From NCBI GenBank assembly GCA_910589135.1, contig CAJUSL010000006.1, positions 1 through 48,231 of the forward strand: a DNA stretch of 48,231 bases. Direction: 5' to 3'. Every line of letters starts with the position of its first letter. The first letter of the stretch is position 1. A model generated the notes under the pieces. It was not told the origin of the DNA. It saw only the letters and a program-made list of their open reading frames with translations, and ran no database searches. The translations under genes and the position numbers were made by a program. This stretch comes from an uncultured Eggerthellaceae bacterium. Lineage in GTDB: Bacteria; Actinomycetota; Coriobacteriia; Coriobacteriales; Eggerthellaceae. Of the stretch, positions 22,829-30,485 are shown one piece after another.

Positions 22829-25723
22829 ATGCGTTACTTCAGAGCTTTCTACACGTCGGAGGAGTCGGTTTCGTGGACCGATGCGCTCGAGCCCATCCAT
22901 GACGAGTTCGACGACCGGGTGTTTGCCCTTCCTTACCGCAGGAACGGCTACTCGGAGGAGGCCCCCGAGAGGTTCTGCATCGTGCTCGTCGCCAAGGACG
23001 GCTCGATGGCCGAAGGCACGGCGCAGGGGCACATGGAGCATGCCCTGCGAATCTGGGGGCTGCGCGACCTGGTTCAAACGCGCATCGAGGAATGCACCAT
23101 CGAAGGTTGCTTCATGGACGACATCTACCGGTTTTCGTGCTGCGCGTTCGACGAGGGCCAGATCAAGGCCCAGCTGAACCTGTCCAACGCCTACACGTTC
23201 GCCGCGCGCACCGGCGGCGGCCTGAAGGAACGCATCGTGGGCAAGCCGCTCGACCGGGACGCGGCAACGAGCCTTGCGTCCGATTCGCGCTACGCGGACA
23301 GCCTGGGCGCCGAGCTCGAGCACATCTTCGCGCCCGTCTTGCCCGCCGCCTCCGAGGGGGCCGCGAATTCCCGGGGCGCTGCGTTCGCGCCCATATCCTA
23401 CGTCGTCGAAGGCAACGCCCCCTTCGACGCCGACGAGGCGATAGGCATACTGCTGGGAGCCTTGATGGGCGCAGGCCGCATCGACTCGGGCCACGTGTTC
23501 GCCATAGACGTCGACAACTACATGCGTTGGCCCATGCGCGACGCGGACGCCGACCGCAGCGTCCTTCTCAACCATCAGCTGATGCGCGCGATCGAGGGCA
23601 ACATACTGGTGATCCGCTACGGAGCGTTCGAGGCCAGCGGAGGCTACGACGTGGCCGCCTATGCGCTGTTCGCCAAGCTGCTCGATCTGCTCGAGGACGT
23701 GGAGTGCAGGACGCAGGTCGTGTTCTCGGTGCCCGAGGGCAAGAAGGACATGGTGATGCGGCTTCGCAAGCGCTATGGCAAGCCGGTCGTGCTGATAGGG
23801 AAGGACTCCGGCACGGACGCCGGGTCCGCGCCGTACGAGCAGAACCTCGAGCGCATGAAGGAAATGGCCCGTGCCCGCGGAATGGAGGCGGATGCCGACA
23901 TGGGCGCGCTGCTTTCGAAGCGCATGCGCGCCAGCCGCAGGACGGATTTGGAGGACATCTTCGAGGAATGGGCGGCGTACCACGACGCACGCCGGGCGTT
24001 TCCGCAGTACGCCGACGCGATCGACGAGGCCATCAATCTCGAAGGGGAGGACGCCGGGGCGGCCGCGATCGACAGGCTCGAGGGCCTTATCGGCCTTTCG
24101 GGGGTGAAGGAGCACGTCCGCAACATCATCCTCCGCGTGGAGATGGGCCAGCGCCTGATGGAGAAGGGCCTGCCGCGGGAGCCGTTCTCCATGCACATGG
24201 CCTTCATGGGAGCCCCGGGGACGGGGAAGACGGAGGTCGCGCGCCTGTACGCCGAAATCCTCAAGGACAAGGGCATCCTGAGCGAGGGGCGCCTGGTGAC
24301 GGTGTCGGGCGGCTCCGGATTCAACGTGGAGAAGGCATTCGAGGCCGCCGCGGGCTCGGTACTGTTCGTGGACGAGGCGTACGGGATGGCGGGCGTTCCC
24401 GGCATGGTGACCGAATTCATCGCGCAGATGGAGAACAACCGCGCCGGCACGGTCGTCATCCTGGCCGGGTACGAGGGGCACATGAACGCGCTGCTGGACA
24501 GCAACCCCGGCTTTCGGTCGCGCGTCCAGACGACCATCGTGTTCCCGGACTACACGACCGAGGAGCTCAGGCGCATCTTCGCGTTCATGTGCGAGCGCCA
24601 GCAGGTGGTCATGGGCGACGGCGTCGAGAGGGTCGTCCGCGACGTGATGGAGCGCTGCGGCAAGCGCGACGACCAGGGCAACGCGCGATTCGTCCGCAAG
24701 CTGTTCGAGGACGCCGTCGGCGCCCAGCAGGTGCGTCTGGCGAAGCTGCTCAAGGAAGGCGGGGAGGCGGACCTGTCGCTCGACGATTTGCGGACCATGA
24801 CGCTTGAGGACATCGAGCGCGCCGCGGCCGAGGCCGGAGTGGTCAGGAAGGACGCTGCCACAACGGGGCGCGAGGAGCTGGAAGCGCTCGTCGGCCTCGA
24901 GGGGATCAAGAAGGCCGTGTCGGCGCGCATGGACTTCGCCAGGATGCAGAAGGTGAAGCGCGACGCGGGCCTCGATGCGCCGTTCGTTCCGATGCACATG
25001 GCCTTCAAGGGCAATCCCGGCACCGGTAAGACGGAGGTGGCGCGCATCGTGGGGCGCATCCTCCGCGAGGAGGGCGTGCTCTCCGTCGGCGACTTCTACG
25101 AGTGCAGCCGGCGTGACCTCGTGACGTCGGCGGTCGGCGGCTCGGCCCCCAAGGTGGAGGACCTTTTCAGCAAGGCGCGGGGGTCGGTGGTCTTCATCGA
25201 CGAGGCGTACTCGCTGATCGACGCCGCGAAGGGAGGGCCGGGCGACGAGGCGATCAACGCGCTCATCGACCAGATGGAGAAGCTCCGCGACGAGGTCGTG
25301 GTCATCTTCGCAGGCTACACGAACGAGATCGACGACCTGCTTTCCATCAACCCCGGCTTCCGGTCGCGCGTGAAGTCGCAGGTCGTGTTTCCCGACTACA
25401 GCGCCGACGAGCTGGTCGAGATCCTGCACCACATGGCCGAGGGCCAGGGGTATGCGCTCGCGGAAGGCGTGGACGCGAAGGCGCGCCGCGCGATAGAGTC
25501 GGCCATGCGCGACGGCGGGTTCGGCAACGCGCGCTTCGTCCGCAACCTCTTCGAAGACGCGCTCGTGAGCCAAAGCGTGCGCCTGGCCGAAGCAATGGGC
25601 GGCGACGGCTCCGAGAGGGCGTTCGACGAGCAGGAGGTCGCCGACCTGACGACGCTGCTGCCCGAGGACTTCTCGTGGAGGCCGAGCGCGAAGCCTGCCG
25701 GACTCGTCGGCTTCGCGGCATAG
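22829..25723 (+). CDS. CbxX/SpoVK-type AAA ATPase with two active modules and a degenerate third
   Basis: 964 residues from ATG 22829 (CAGGGGG upstream; longer frames have no ribosome-binding site). Residues 1-200 are a unique N-terminal domain. Residues about 225-345 look like a worn AAA fold without a Walker A (GNILVIRYGAF at the Walker B position, TQVVFSVPEG). Active AAA module 1: Walker A GAPGTGKT 461-468, Walker B Asp515-Glu516 in LFVDEAYG, arginine NPGFRSRV. Active module 2: Walker A GNPGTGKT 728-735, Walker B Asp791-Glu792, NPGFRSRV again. CbxX/CfqX, SpoVK and EccA proteins are hexameric remodelling ATPases, including Rubisco activases and type VII secretion chaperones. None of those partners is nearby. 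CATAAT at 22777-22782 is a weak -10. Confidence 0.85.
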   Translation: MRYFRAFYTSEESVSWTDALEPIHDEFDDRVFALPYRRNGYSEEAPERFCIVLVAKDGSMAEGTAQGHMEHALRIWGLRDLVQTRIEECTIEGCFMDDIYRFSCCAFDEGQIKAQLNLSNAYTFAARTGGGLKERIVGKPLDRDAATSLASDSRYADSLGAELEHIFAPVLPAASEGAANSRGAAFAPISYVVEGNAPFDADEAIGILLGALMGAGRIDSGHVFAIDVDNYMRWPMRDADADRSVLLNHQLMRAIEGNILVIRYGAFEASGGYDVAAYALFAKLLDLLEDVECRTQVVFSVPEGKKDMVMRLRKRYGKPVVLIGKDSGTDAGSAPYEQNLERMKEMARARGMEADADMGALLSKRMRASRRTDLEDIFEEWAAYHDARRAFPQYADAIDEAINLEGEDAGAAAIDRLEGLIGLSGVKEHVRNIILRVEMGQRLMEKGLPREPFSMHMAFMGAPGTGKTEVARLYAEILKDKGILSEGRLVTVSGGSGFNVEKAFEAAAGSVLFVDEAYGMAGVPGMVTEFIAQMENNRAGTVVILAGYEGHMNALLDSNPGFRSRVQTTIVFPDYTTEELRRIFAFMCERQQVVMGDGVERVVRDVMERCGKRDDQGNARFVRKLFEDAVGAQQVRLAKLLKEGGEADLSLDDLRTMTLEDIERAAAEAGVVRKDAATTGREELEALVGLEGIKKAVSARMDFARMQKVKRDAGLDAPFVPMHMAFKGNPGTGKTEVARIVGRILREEGVLSVGDFYECSRRDLVTSAVGGSAPKVEDLFSKARGSVVFIDEAYSLIDAAKGGPGDEAINALIDQMEKLRDEVVVIFAGYTNEIDDLLSINPGFRSRVKSQVVFPDYSADELVEILHHMAEGQGYALAEGVDAKARRAIESAMRDGGFGNARFVRNLFEDALVSQSVRLAEAMGGDGSERAFDEQEVADLTTLLPEDFSWRPSAKPAGLVGFAA

Positions 25724-25741
25724 GGCCGCGGGCCTGGGCGG

Positions 25742-25770
25742 GACGATGGGCCTGACCCCCCCCCATCGTC
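25742..25770 (+). terminator. Hairpin after the AAA gene
   Basis: A perfect 9-pair stem, GACGATGGG (25742-25750) with CCCATCGTC (25762-25770), encloses an 11-base loop that includes part of a nine-C run (25756-25764). No T-run follows, so termination is uncertain. Confidence 0.4.
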
Positions 25771-25797
25771 GTCGCGCCGATGCGCCGCTGGATGTGT

Positions 25798-25803
25798 TCT
25801 AAT
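25798..25803 (+). promoter_or_regulatory. Possible -10 box for a leaderless GNAT transcript
   Basis: TCTAAT ends seven bases before ATG 25811. If used, transcription would begin at or next to that start codon. No convincing -35 is visible. Confidence 0.3.
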
Positions 25804-25810
25804 GTCATGT

Positions 25811-26236
25811 ATGGATAACCTGTTCACATTGCGTGCCGCGAGGCCGGACGACAAGCCGTGGCTCGATTCCTACTGCGCCGCCGAAGGCATGGCGGACCTC
25901 GACGGCGTGGAAGGCGTCACCGTGGCCGCCAACGCGTCCGACGAGCCCGTCGGGTTCGTCCAGATAGCATACGGCCGAAACGGCGTGGCGCACGTCTATC
26001 CCATCGTCGTGCATCCCTCGTGGCGCGGCTACGACGTGGGGCGCGCGCTCGTCGAGGACGCGCATGCCAAGCACGGCGAGCTGCGCCTGGTGTCGCGCGG
26101 AAGCTCGGTGGGGTTCTACGAGAGGCTGGGGTTCGTCGCCTGCGCATGGGAGGCGGTCGACGACGAGCAGACCGAAGGCTGCGCCGAGTGCGCCATGAAG
26201 GCGGAATGCGCCCCGCTGCCCATGAGGCTTTTGTAG
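25811..26236 (+). CDS. GNAT family N-acetyltransferase
   Basis: 141 residues from ATG 25811; an in-frame ATG nine bases earlier (25802) is the other choice. Family features: TLRAARPDDKPWLDSY at the N terminus, PVGFVQIAYGR, the beta-4 strand AHVYPIVVHPSWRGYDVGRAL with the acetyl-CoA pyrophosphate loop, and SSVGFYERLGFV. The C terminus holds three cysteines (CAECAMKAEC) of unknown use. It should transfer an acetyl group from acetyl-CoA to an amine; the substrate cannot be told. No Shine-Dalgarno sequence is visible before either ATG. It converges with the PadR-like gene, the stops being seven bases apart. Confidence 0.85.
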   Translation: MDNLFTLRAARPDDKPWLDSYCAAEGMADLDGVEGVTVAANASDEPVGFVQIAYGRNGVAHVYPIVVHPSWRGYDVGRALVEDAHAKHGELRLVSRGSSVGFYERLGFVACAWEAVDDEQTEGCAECAMKAECAPLPMRLL

Positions 26237-26243
26237 CGGAGGG

Positions 26244-26690
26244 CTAGTCTTCCTTGACGTGGCCCGAGCATTCGGGCGTGGGCGGCACGTCGATGCCCAA
26301 GGCCGTGCAGGCCTGGCCGCGCAGCTCCTCGATCGTGAGCTCGTAGCAGGCAAGCGCGTCAACCCAGCGGCGCAGGCAGTGCAGCCCCTTGTCGGTCAGC
26401 GAGAACATGCGCTTGGCCGCGCCTTCCGCAGGGGTCGCCCATTCGGAGGTGACGAGCCCTGCCTCCTCCATGCGCTTCATGGCGCGGTAGACGCCCGTCG
26501 CATCGGGCTTCTTGCCGCCGAACATGGGGGAGCTTGCCGCCTTCTGGACGATGCTGTACCCGTGCATGGGCTCGCCGCTTTGGGCGAGCAGCGTGAGGAT
26601 GGTGGGCTGGGAGAGCCTGCTGAGAGACTTTCCGAGCTCGGAGCATTCCTTGAGGTCTTCGTCCGATTTGGGATGGCAGCCGCTCCACAT
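26244..26690 (-). CDS. PadR-like transcriptional regulator
   Basis: 148 residues from the ATG at 26688-26690, which has GAGGGA seven bases upstream; an in-frame longer start (26747) does not. The winged helix is typical of PadR proteins: SQPTILTLLAQSGEPMHGYS, a variable loop, GVYRAMKRMEEAGLVTSEW and AKRMFSLTDKGLHCLRRW. A C-terminal helix would dimerise. The N terminus WSGCHPK and the C terminus PECSGH contain Cys/His residues that could bind metal or sense redox state. PadR proteins usually repress an adjacent gene in response to small aromatic or toxic ligands; the divergent neighbour is glmS, which makes self-regulation more likely. Confidence 0.85.
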   Translation of the reverse strand: MWSGCHPKSDEDLKECSELGKSLSRLSQPTILTLLAQSGEPMHGYSIVQKAASSPMFGGKKPDATGVYRAMKRMEEAGLVTSEWATPAEGAAKRMFSLTDKGLHCLRRWVDALACYELTIEELRGQACTALGIDVPPTPECSGHVKED

Positions 26691-26778
26691 ATTGGTTCCC
26701 TCTCGCGGTTGGTTTCCTTGCGCGGTCGTGCGGCCTTCTCCGGCCACCGACCATTCCTGTTCGAAGATTATTTCATAA

Positions 26779-26880
26779 CCGACACTAATCGGCGGCTGTA
26801 ATTAGGCTCAATGTGCAAACATTCGCGGGAACGCTCGCCCCGCCGCATCGCCACCGCACGCCCTCGACGCGCCGATGCGG
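26779..26880. promoter_or_regulatory. Inverted repeats between the PadR-like gene and glmS
   Basis: The 238-base divergent gap holds two inverted repeats: CCGA-N6-TCGG (26779-26792) in an AT-rich patch that may be the PadR-like promoter, and CCGCATCG (26843-26850) with CGATGCGG (26873-26880). TATCAT at 26893-26898 may serve as glmS -10. No glmS ribozyme was recognised. Confidence 0.3.
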
Positions 26881-26928
26881 GCCGTCAACTGATATCATCT
26901 TCACCCAAACGGAACGGTAGGGGGCCTT

Positions 26929-28860
26929 ATGTGCGGAATCGTCGGATATGTCGGCACTCGCGAGGCGGAAGCCATCCTGGTGGACGGCCTCAAACGTCTC
27001 GAGTACCGCGGGTATGACTCGGCCGGCGTCGCCATAGAGGGGCCGCACGGCATCGAGGTCGTGTGCCGCATGGGCAAGGTTGCGAGCCTCGAGGAGACGC
27101 TGTCCGCGCTCGACGTGGAGGGAACGTGCGGAATCGGCCACACGAGGTGGGCCACGCACGGCAAGCCCTCCGAAGCCAACGCCCATCCCCCCCCCTCGTG
27201 CGGCAACGAGATCGCGCTGGTGCACAACGGCATCGTGGAGAACTTCGCGGAGCTGCGCGACGAGCTCGAGGCCTGCGGGCACGTGTTCCGCAGCCAGACC
27301 GATTCCGAGGTCATCGCGCACCTGGTGGAGGACGCATACCTGCAGCTCGCCGAACGCGCGGCCGAACGCGATGCGCTCTCTGACGCGCAAGGGCACAGGC
27401 GCCCCCACGACGAGGCGGCCCGTCGTGCCGAAGGGGAGCCCAGCATCCTGCTGCAGGCGGTGCATGCCGCCACGTCGCGCCTCGTTGGCTCGTTCGGCCT
27501 CGCCGTGGTCTGCGAGAGCGAGCCGGGTCTTATCGTCGCCACCCGCAAGGACTCCCCGCTGGTCGTCGGCATGGCCTCCGACGGCGCGCACATGGCCTCC
27601 GACGTCATCGCCATGATCGACCACACCCGCGACGTCTGCATCATGGAGGACGGCGTGTTCGCCGAGCTGTCGAAGGACGGCATCATGTTCTTCGAGCCTG
27701 CAGGCGACGGCCTGCGCACGGCGAGCCCCCGGCATACCCACATCGACTGGGACGCCGACCTGACGGAGAAGGGCGGCTACCCCGACTTCATGCTGAAGGA
27801 AATCCACGAGCAGCCGCGCGTCATCCGAGACACGCTGGCGGGTCGCCTGGTGGGCGACGAGCTCACCATCGACGAGCTGTCCCTCACGCGAGAGGAGCTG
27901 AACCTGATCGACAGGGTCTACATCATCGCGTGCGGCACGAGCTACCATGCCGGGCTCATCGCCAAGAACCTCATCGAGACCTGGGCGCAGATTCCCACCG
28001 AGGTGGAGGTGGCCAGCGAGTTCCGCTACCGCAACCCCATCATCACGCCCACGACCCTCGTCGTCGCGGTGTCGCAGTCCGGCGAGACCGCCGACACCAT
28101 CGCCGCCATCCGCGACGCCCGCATCAAGGGCGCGCGCGTGTTCGGCATCACCAACGTCGTGGGCTCCACGGTCGCCCGCGAGTCGGTGGGCGTCATCTAC
28201 ACGAAGGCCAACAAGGAGATCGCGGTGGCCTCCACCAAGAGCTTCCTCGGCCAGGTGGTCTCCCTCACGCTGCTCTCCATGCTGCTCGCGCAGTCCAAGG
28301 GCAAGCTGACCACGGGCCAGATCCGCCTGCTGTTCAGCGAGCTTGCCGACACGGCCGAACAGGTGGAGGCGATCCTTGCGGACGCGTCGTCGGTGGAGGA
28401 GGCGGCACTTGCCTGCCGCGACGCGAAGAGCGCCCTGTTCGTGGGGCGCGGCATGGGCGCCGCGGTCGCCAACGAGGGCGCGCTCAAGCTGAAGGAGATC
28501 AGCTACCTGCACGCCGAGGCCTATCCGGCGGGCGAGATGAAGCACGGCCCCATCGCGCTGATAGAGGACGGCTTCCCGGTCATCGCCATCGCGACGAACA
28601 GCCCCACCTACGAGAAGGTCCTCTCGAACCTGCAGGAGTGCAAGGCGCGCGGGGCCTTGGTGGTCGCCGTGGCGTCGGAAGGCGACGCCGAGATACGGCG
28701 GCATGCCGACCACGTCATCTACGTGCCCGCGGTGCGAGATGCGTTCTCCGCCATCACCGCCAGCGTCCCGCTGCAGCTGCTGGCGCGGTCCATCGCGATT
28801 CTGCGCGGCTGTGACGTCGACCAGCCGCGCAACCTCGCCAAGTCGGTCACGGTGGAATAG
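26929..28860 (+). CDS. glmS: Glutamine--fructose-6-phosphate aminotransferase (isomerising)
   Basis: 643 residues; makes glucosamine-6-phosphate for peptidoglycan. The N terminus MCGIVGYVGTREAEAIL exposes the catalytic Cys after Met removal. Glutaminase motifs follow: YRGYDSAGVA, GHTRWATHG and VHNGIVEN. Two SIS domains carry the sugar-binding motifs CGTSYHAG, VSQSGETADTIAA, STKSFLGQ and the C-terminal PRNLAKSVTVE. Two oddities: an extra stretch of about 30 residues (around 141-172) in the glutaminase domain, and NAHPPPSC where the family has NAHPH, coded by a nine-C run. GGTAGGGGG precedes ATG 26929. acpS follows after nine bases. Confidence 0.95.
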   Translation: MCGIVGYVGTREAEAILVDGLKRLEYRGYDSAGVAIEGPHGIEVVCRMGKVASLEETLSALDVEGTCGIGHTRWATHGKPSEANAHPPPSCGNEIALVHNGIVENFAELRDELEACGHVFRSQTDSEVIAHLVEDAYLQLAERAAERDALSDAQGHRRPHDEAARRAEGEPSILLQAVHAATSRLVGSFGLAVVCESEPGLIVATRKDSPLVVGMASDGAHMASDVIAMIDHTRDVCIMEDGVFAELSKDGIMFFEPAGDGLRTASPRHTHIDWDADLTEKGGYPDFMLKEIHEQPRVIRDTLAGRLVGDELTIDELSLTREELNLIDRVYIIACGTSYHAGLIAKNLIETWAQIPTEVEVASEFRYRNPIITPTTLVVAVSQSGETADTIAAIRDARIKGARVFGITNVVGSTVARESVGVIYTKANKEIAVASTKSFLGQVVSLTLLSMLLAQSKGKLTTGQIRLLFSELADTAEQVEAILADASSVEEAALACRDAKSALFVGRGMGAAVANEGALKLKEISYLHAEAYPAGEMKHGPIALIEDGFPVIAIATNSPTYEKVLSNLQECKARGALVVAVASEGDAEIRRHADHVIYVPAVRDAFSAITASVPLQLLARSIAILRGCDVDQPRNLAKSVTVE

Positions 28861-28869
28861 GGAGGCATC

Positions 28870-29424
28870 ATGGCACGCTCGAAGAAGGCCCAGGCCGCAA
28901 TAGACGACGCCTTGTCGATCGACGCCCCGACGGGGCAGGTCGGGCTCGGCGTCGACATCGTCGAAATCGACCGCATGAGGCGCATACTCGCGCGCACGCC
29001 GAGCTTCGTCTCGCGCGTGTTCACGCAGGGCGAGGTCGAGTACTGCGATAGCCACGCCGACCCCGCCGTCCACCTCGCGGCGCGGTTCGCCGCGAAGGAG
29101 GCGGCCGTCAAGGCCCTCGGCACGGGCTTCGCCGAAGGCATCGGCTTCGCCGACGTCGAGGTTTCCAACAACGCCAAGGGACGCCCTTTGCTGCTGCTCC
29201 ACCGCAAGGCGGCCGAGAAGGCCGAATCGATGGGCATCACCGACATGCCGTTGTCGATCTCGCACACCGAAAACGACGCGGTCGCGTGCGTGATCGCGAT
29301 CACCCGCGACTCCACCGTGGCCGCAAAGAAGCGCCTCGACCCGGCCGCCGAGCTCGCCAAGCAGTTCAAGGAGACGCGCAGCATGCTCGACGACCTGTCC
29401 CCGGCCCCGAAGGACGTCGCCTGA
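28870..29424 (+). CDS. acpS: Holo-[acyl-carrier-protein] synthase
   Basis: 184 residues; transfers 4'-phosphopantetheine from CoA to acyl carrier protein. The catalytic core starts at GLGVDIVEIDRM with metal ligand Asp29 and continues to RFAAKEAAVKALGTG with Glu77, LPLSISHTENDAVA near the end. The usual length is 120-130 residues. This copy has about 23 extra N-terminal residues and about 40 extra C-terminal residues that are charged and have no known motif. GGAGG precedes ATG 28870. Its TGA shares a base with the nnrD ATG, so the two are coupled. Confidence 0.93.
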   Translation: MARSKKAQAAIDDALSIDAPTGQVGLGVDIVEIDRMRRILARTPSFVSRVFTQGEVEYCDSHADPAVHLAARFAAKEAAVKALGTGFAEGIGFADVEVSNNAKGRPLLLLHRKAAEKAESMGITDMPLSISHTENDAVACVIAITRDSTVAAKKRLDPAAELAKQFKETRSMLDDLSPAPKDVA

Positions 29425-30344
29425 TGACCGTCAGGCTGAAGAAGTGCGCCAAGGCGAAGGAGCTCGCACGGCACGTCCCGTTCCCCGACAAGGACGCGAA
29501 CAAGTACTCGCGCGGGAAGGCCGTCGTCGTGGGAGGCGCCGCGGCCTATCCCGGCGCCGCCTGCCTGTCGTCGCTCGCCGCGCTGCGCATGGGCGCGGGA
29601 TACGTCGAGGTCGTGTGCGCGCCCGAGTCGCTTCAGGTGGTGCGCGCCAACCCGAACGTCGTCGCCCGCTCGTGGGACGGCTGGACGCCTGCCGCGTCCC
29701 GGCTTGACGACGCGGACCCGGCGCGTCCCGCCGCCTGCCTCGTGGGACCCGGGCTCGAGGGCGTGCCGGACGAGGCGCCCATGGTGCTCGACGTCCTGCG
29801 GCTGTGCGCGAATCCCGTCGTGGTCGACGGCGGCGCGGTCGCGGCGCTTGCCTCCGAGGCCGGCAGGACCATCGCGTCGCTGCGCGCCGAGGCGGGCCTC
29901 GCCACGGTGGTCACGCCGCATCTCGGCGAGGCGCGAAGGCTGGGCGACCCCTTCAGGATGAGGCCGCCGAAGGAAGACCTGCAACGCAAGGACGGCGCCC
30001 GGTTCGCGCAGCAGCTGGCAGACGCTTACGGCGCCACGGTGCTGCTCAAGGGCCCTGTCACCTTCATCGCGCGCAGCAAGATGCCCCACGACGGCGCCGA
30101 CGACGTGGTGCGCGCCATGAGGAAGGGGACGCCCGCGCTCGCGAAGGCCGGGACGGGCGACGTGCTCGCCGGCATGGTGGTGGCGCTTCTGGCCCAAGGG
30201 CTCGCCCCTGGCAAGGCGGCCGAGCTCGCCGCGGTGCTCCATGCGCGCGCGGGCTCGATCGCGGCGGCCGCGCTGGGGGAGGTCTCCGTCTGCGCCTCCG
30301 ACGTCGCCGAGGCCATTCCTGCGGCGATTGCCCATATCTGTTGA
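29424..30344 (+). CDS. nnrD: ADP-dependent (S)-NAD(P)H-hydrate dehydratase
   Basis: 306 residues; repairs hydrated NADH/NADPH. A ribokinase-like fold is shown by GKAVVVGGAAAYPGAACLS near the N terminus, RMGAGYVEVVCAP, VGPGLEG, a VVDGGAV segment, VVTPHLGEARRL and the nucleotide motif AKAGTGDVLAGMV. The usual fused NnrE epimerase domain is missing, so the epimerase, if present, is elsewhere. The ATG overlaps the acpS stop codon. About 28 residues precede the first core strand, a little longer than usual. Confidence 0.9.
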   Translation: MTVRLKKCAKAKELARHVPFPDKDANKYSRGKAVVVGGAAAYPGAACLSSLAALRMGAGYVEVVCAPESLQVVRANPNVVARSWDGWTPAASRLDDADPARPAACLVGPGLEGVPDEAPMVLDVLRLCANPVVVDGGAVAALASEAGRTIASLRAEAGLATVVTPHLGEARRLGDPFRMRPPKEDLQRKDGARFAQQLADAYGATVLLKGPVTFIARSKMPHDGADDVVRAMRKGTPALAKAGTGDVLAGMVVALLAQGLAPGKAAELAAVLHARAGSIAAAALGEVSVCASDVAEAIPAAIAHIC

Positions 30345-30388
30345 TTTGGCGATGCAGCCGCCAGGGATGCATCGATTACCTTCACGTG

Positions 30389-30394
30389 TATAAT
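30389..30394 (+). promoter_or_regulatory. -10 box upstream of the Gln-rich membrane protein
   Basis: Perfect TATAAT in a small AT-rich patch. A -35 is not obvious. It would give the downstream pair of membrane proteins their own promoter. ATG 30401, seven bases later, opens a 25-codon Arg-rich frame ending at 30478. Confidence 0.45.
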
Positions 30395-30485
30395 TCATCA
30401 ATGGTAAAACCAACGGCTCTCGGCCTGCGACGTGCCTGGGGAACACGTTCGCGCCGTGCATCGTTCCGACGCGACTGATTGAAGA

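Noticed and set aside
19026..25723. A named defence system such as BREX or CBASS
   Set aside because: None of the defining genes (BrxX/PglZ, cyclase plus effector) is present; only the WYL regulator and alarmone synthetase are suggestive.
26691..26928. glmS ribozyme or other riboswitch upstream of glmS
   Set aside because: No conserved ribozyme core was recognised in the 238-base gap; only simple inverted repeats.
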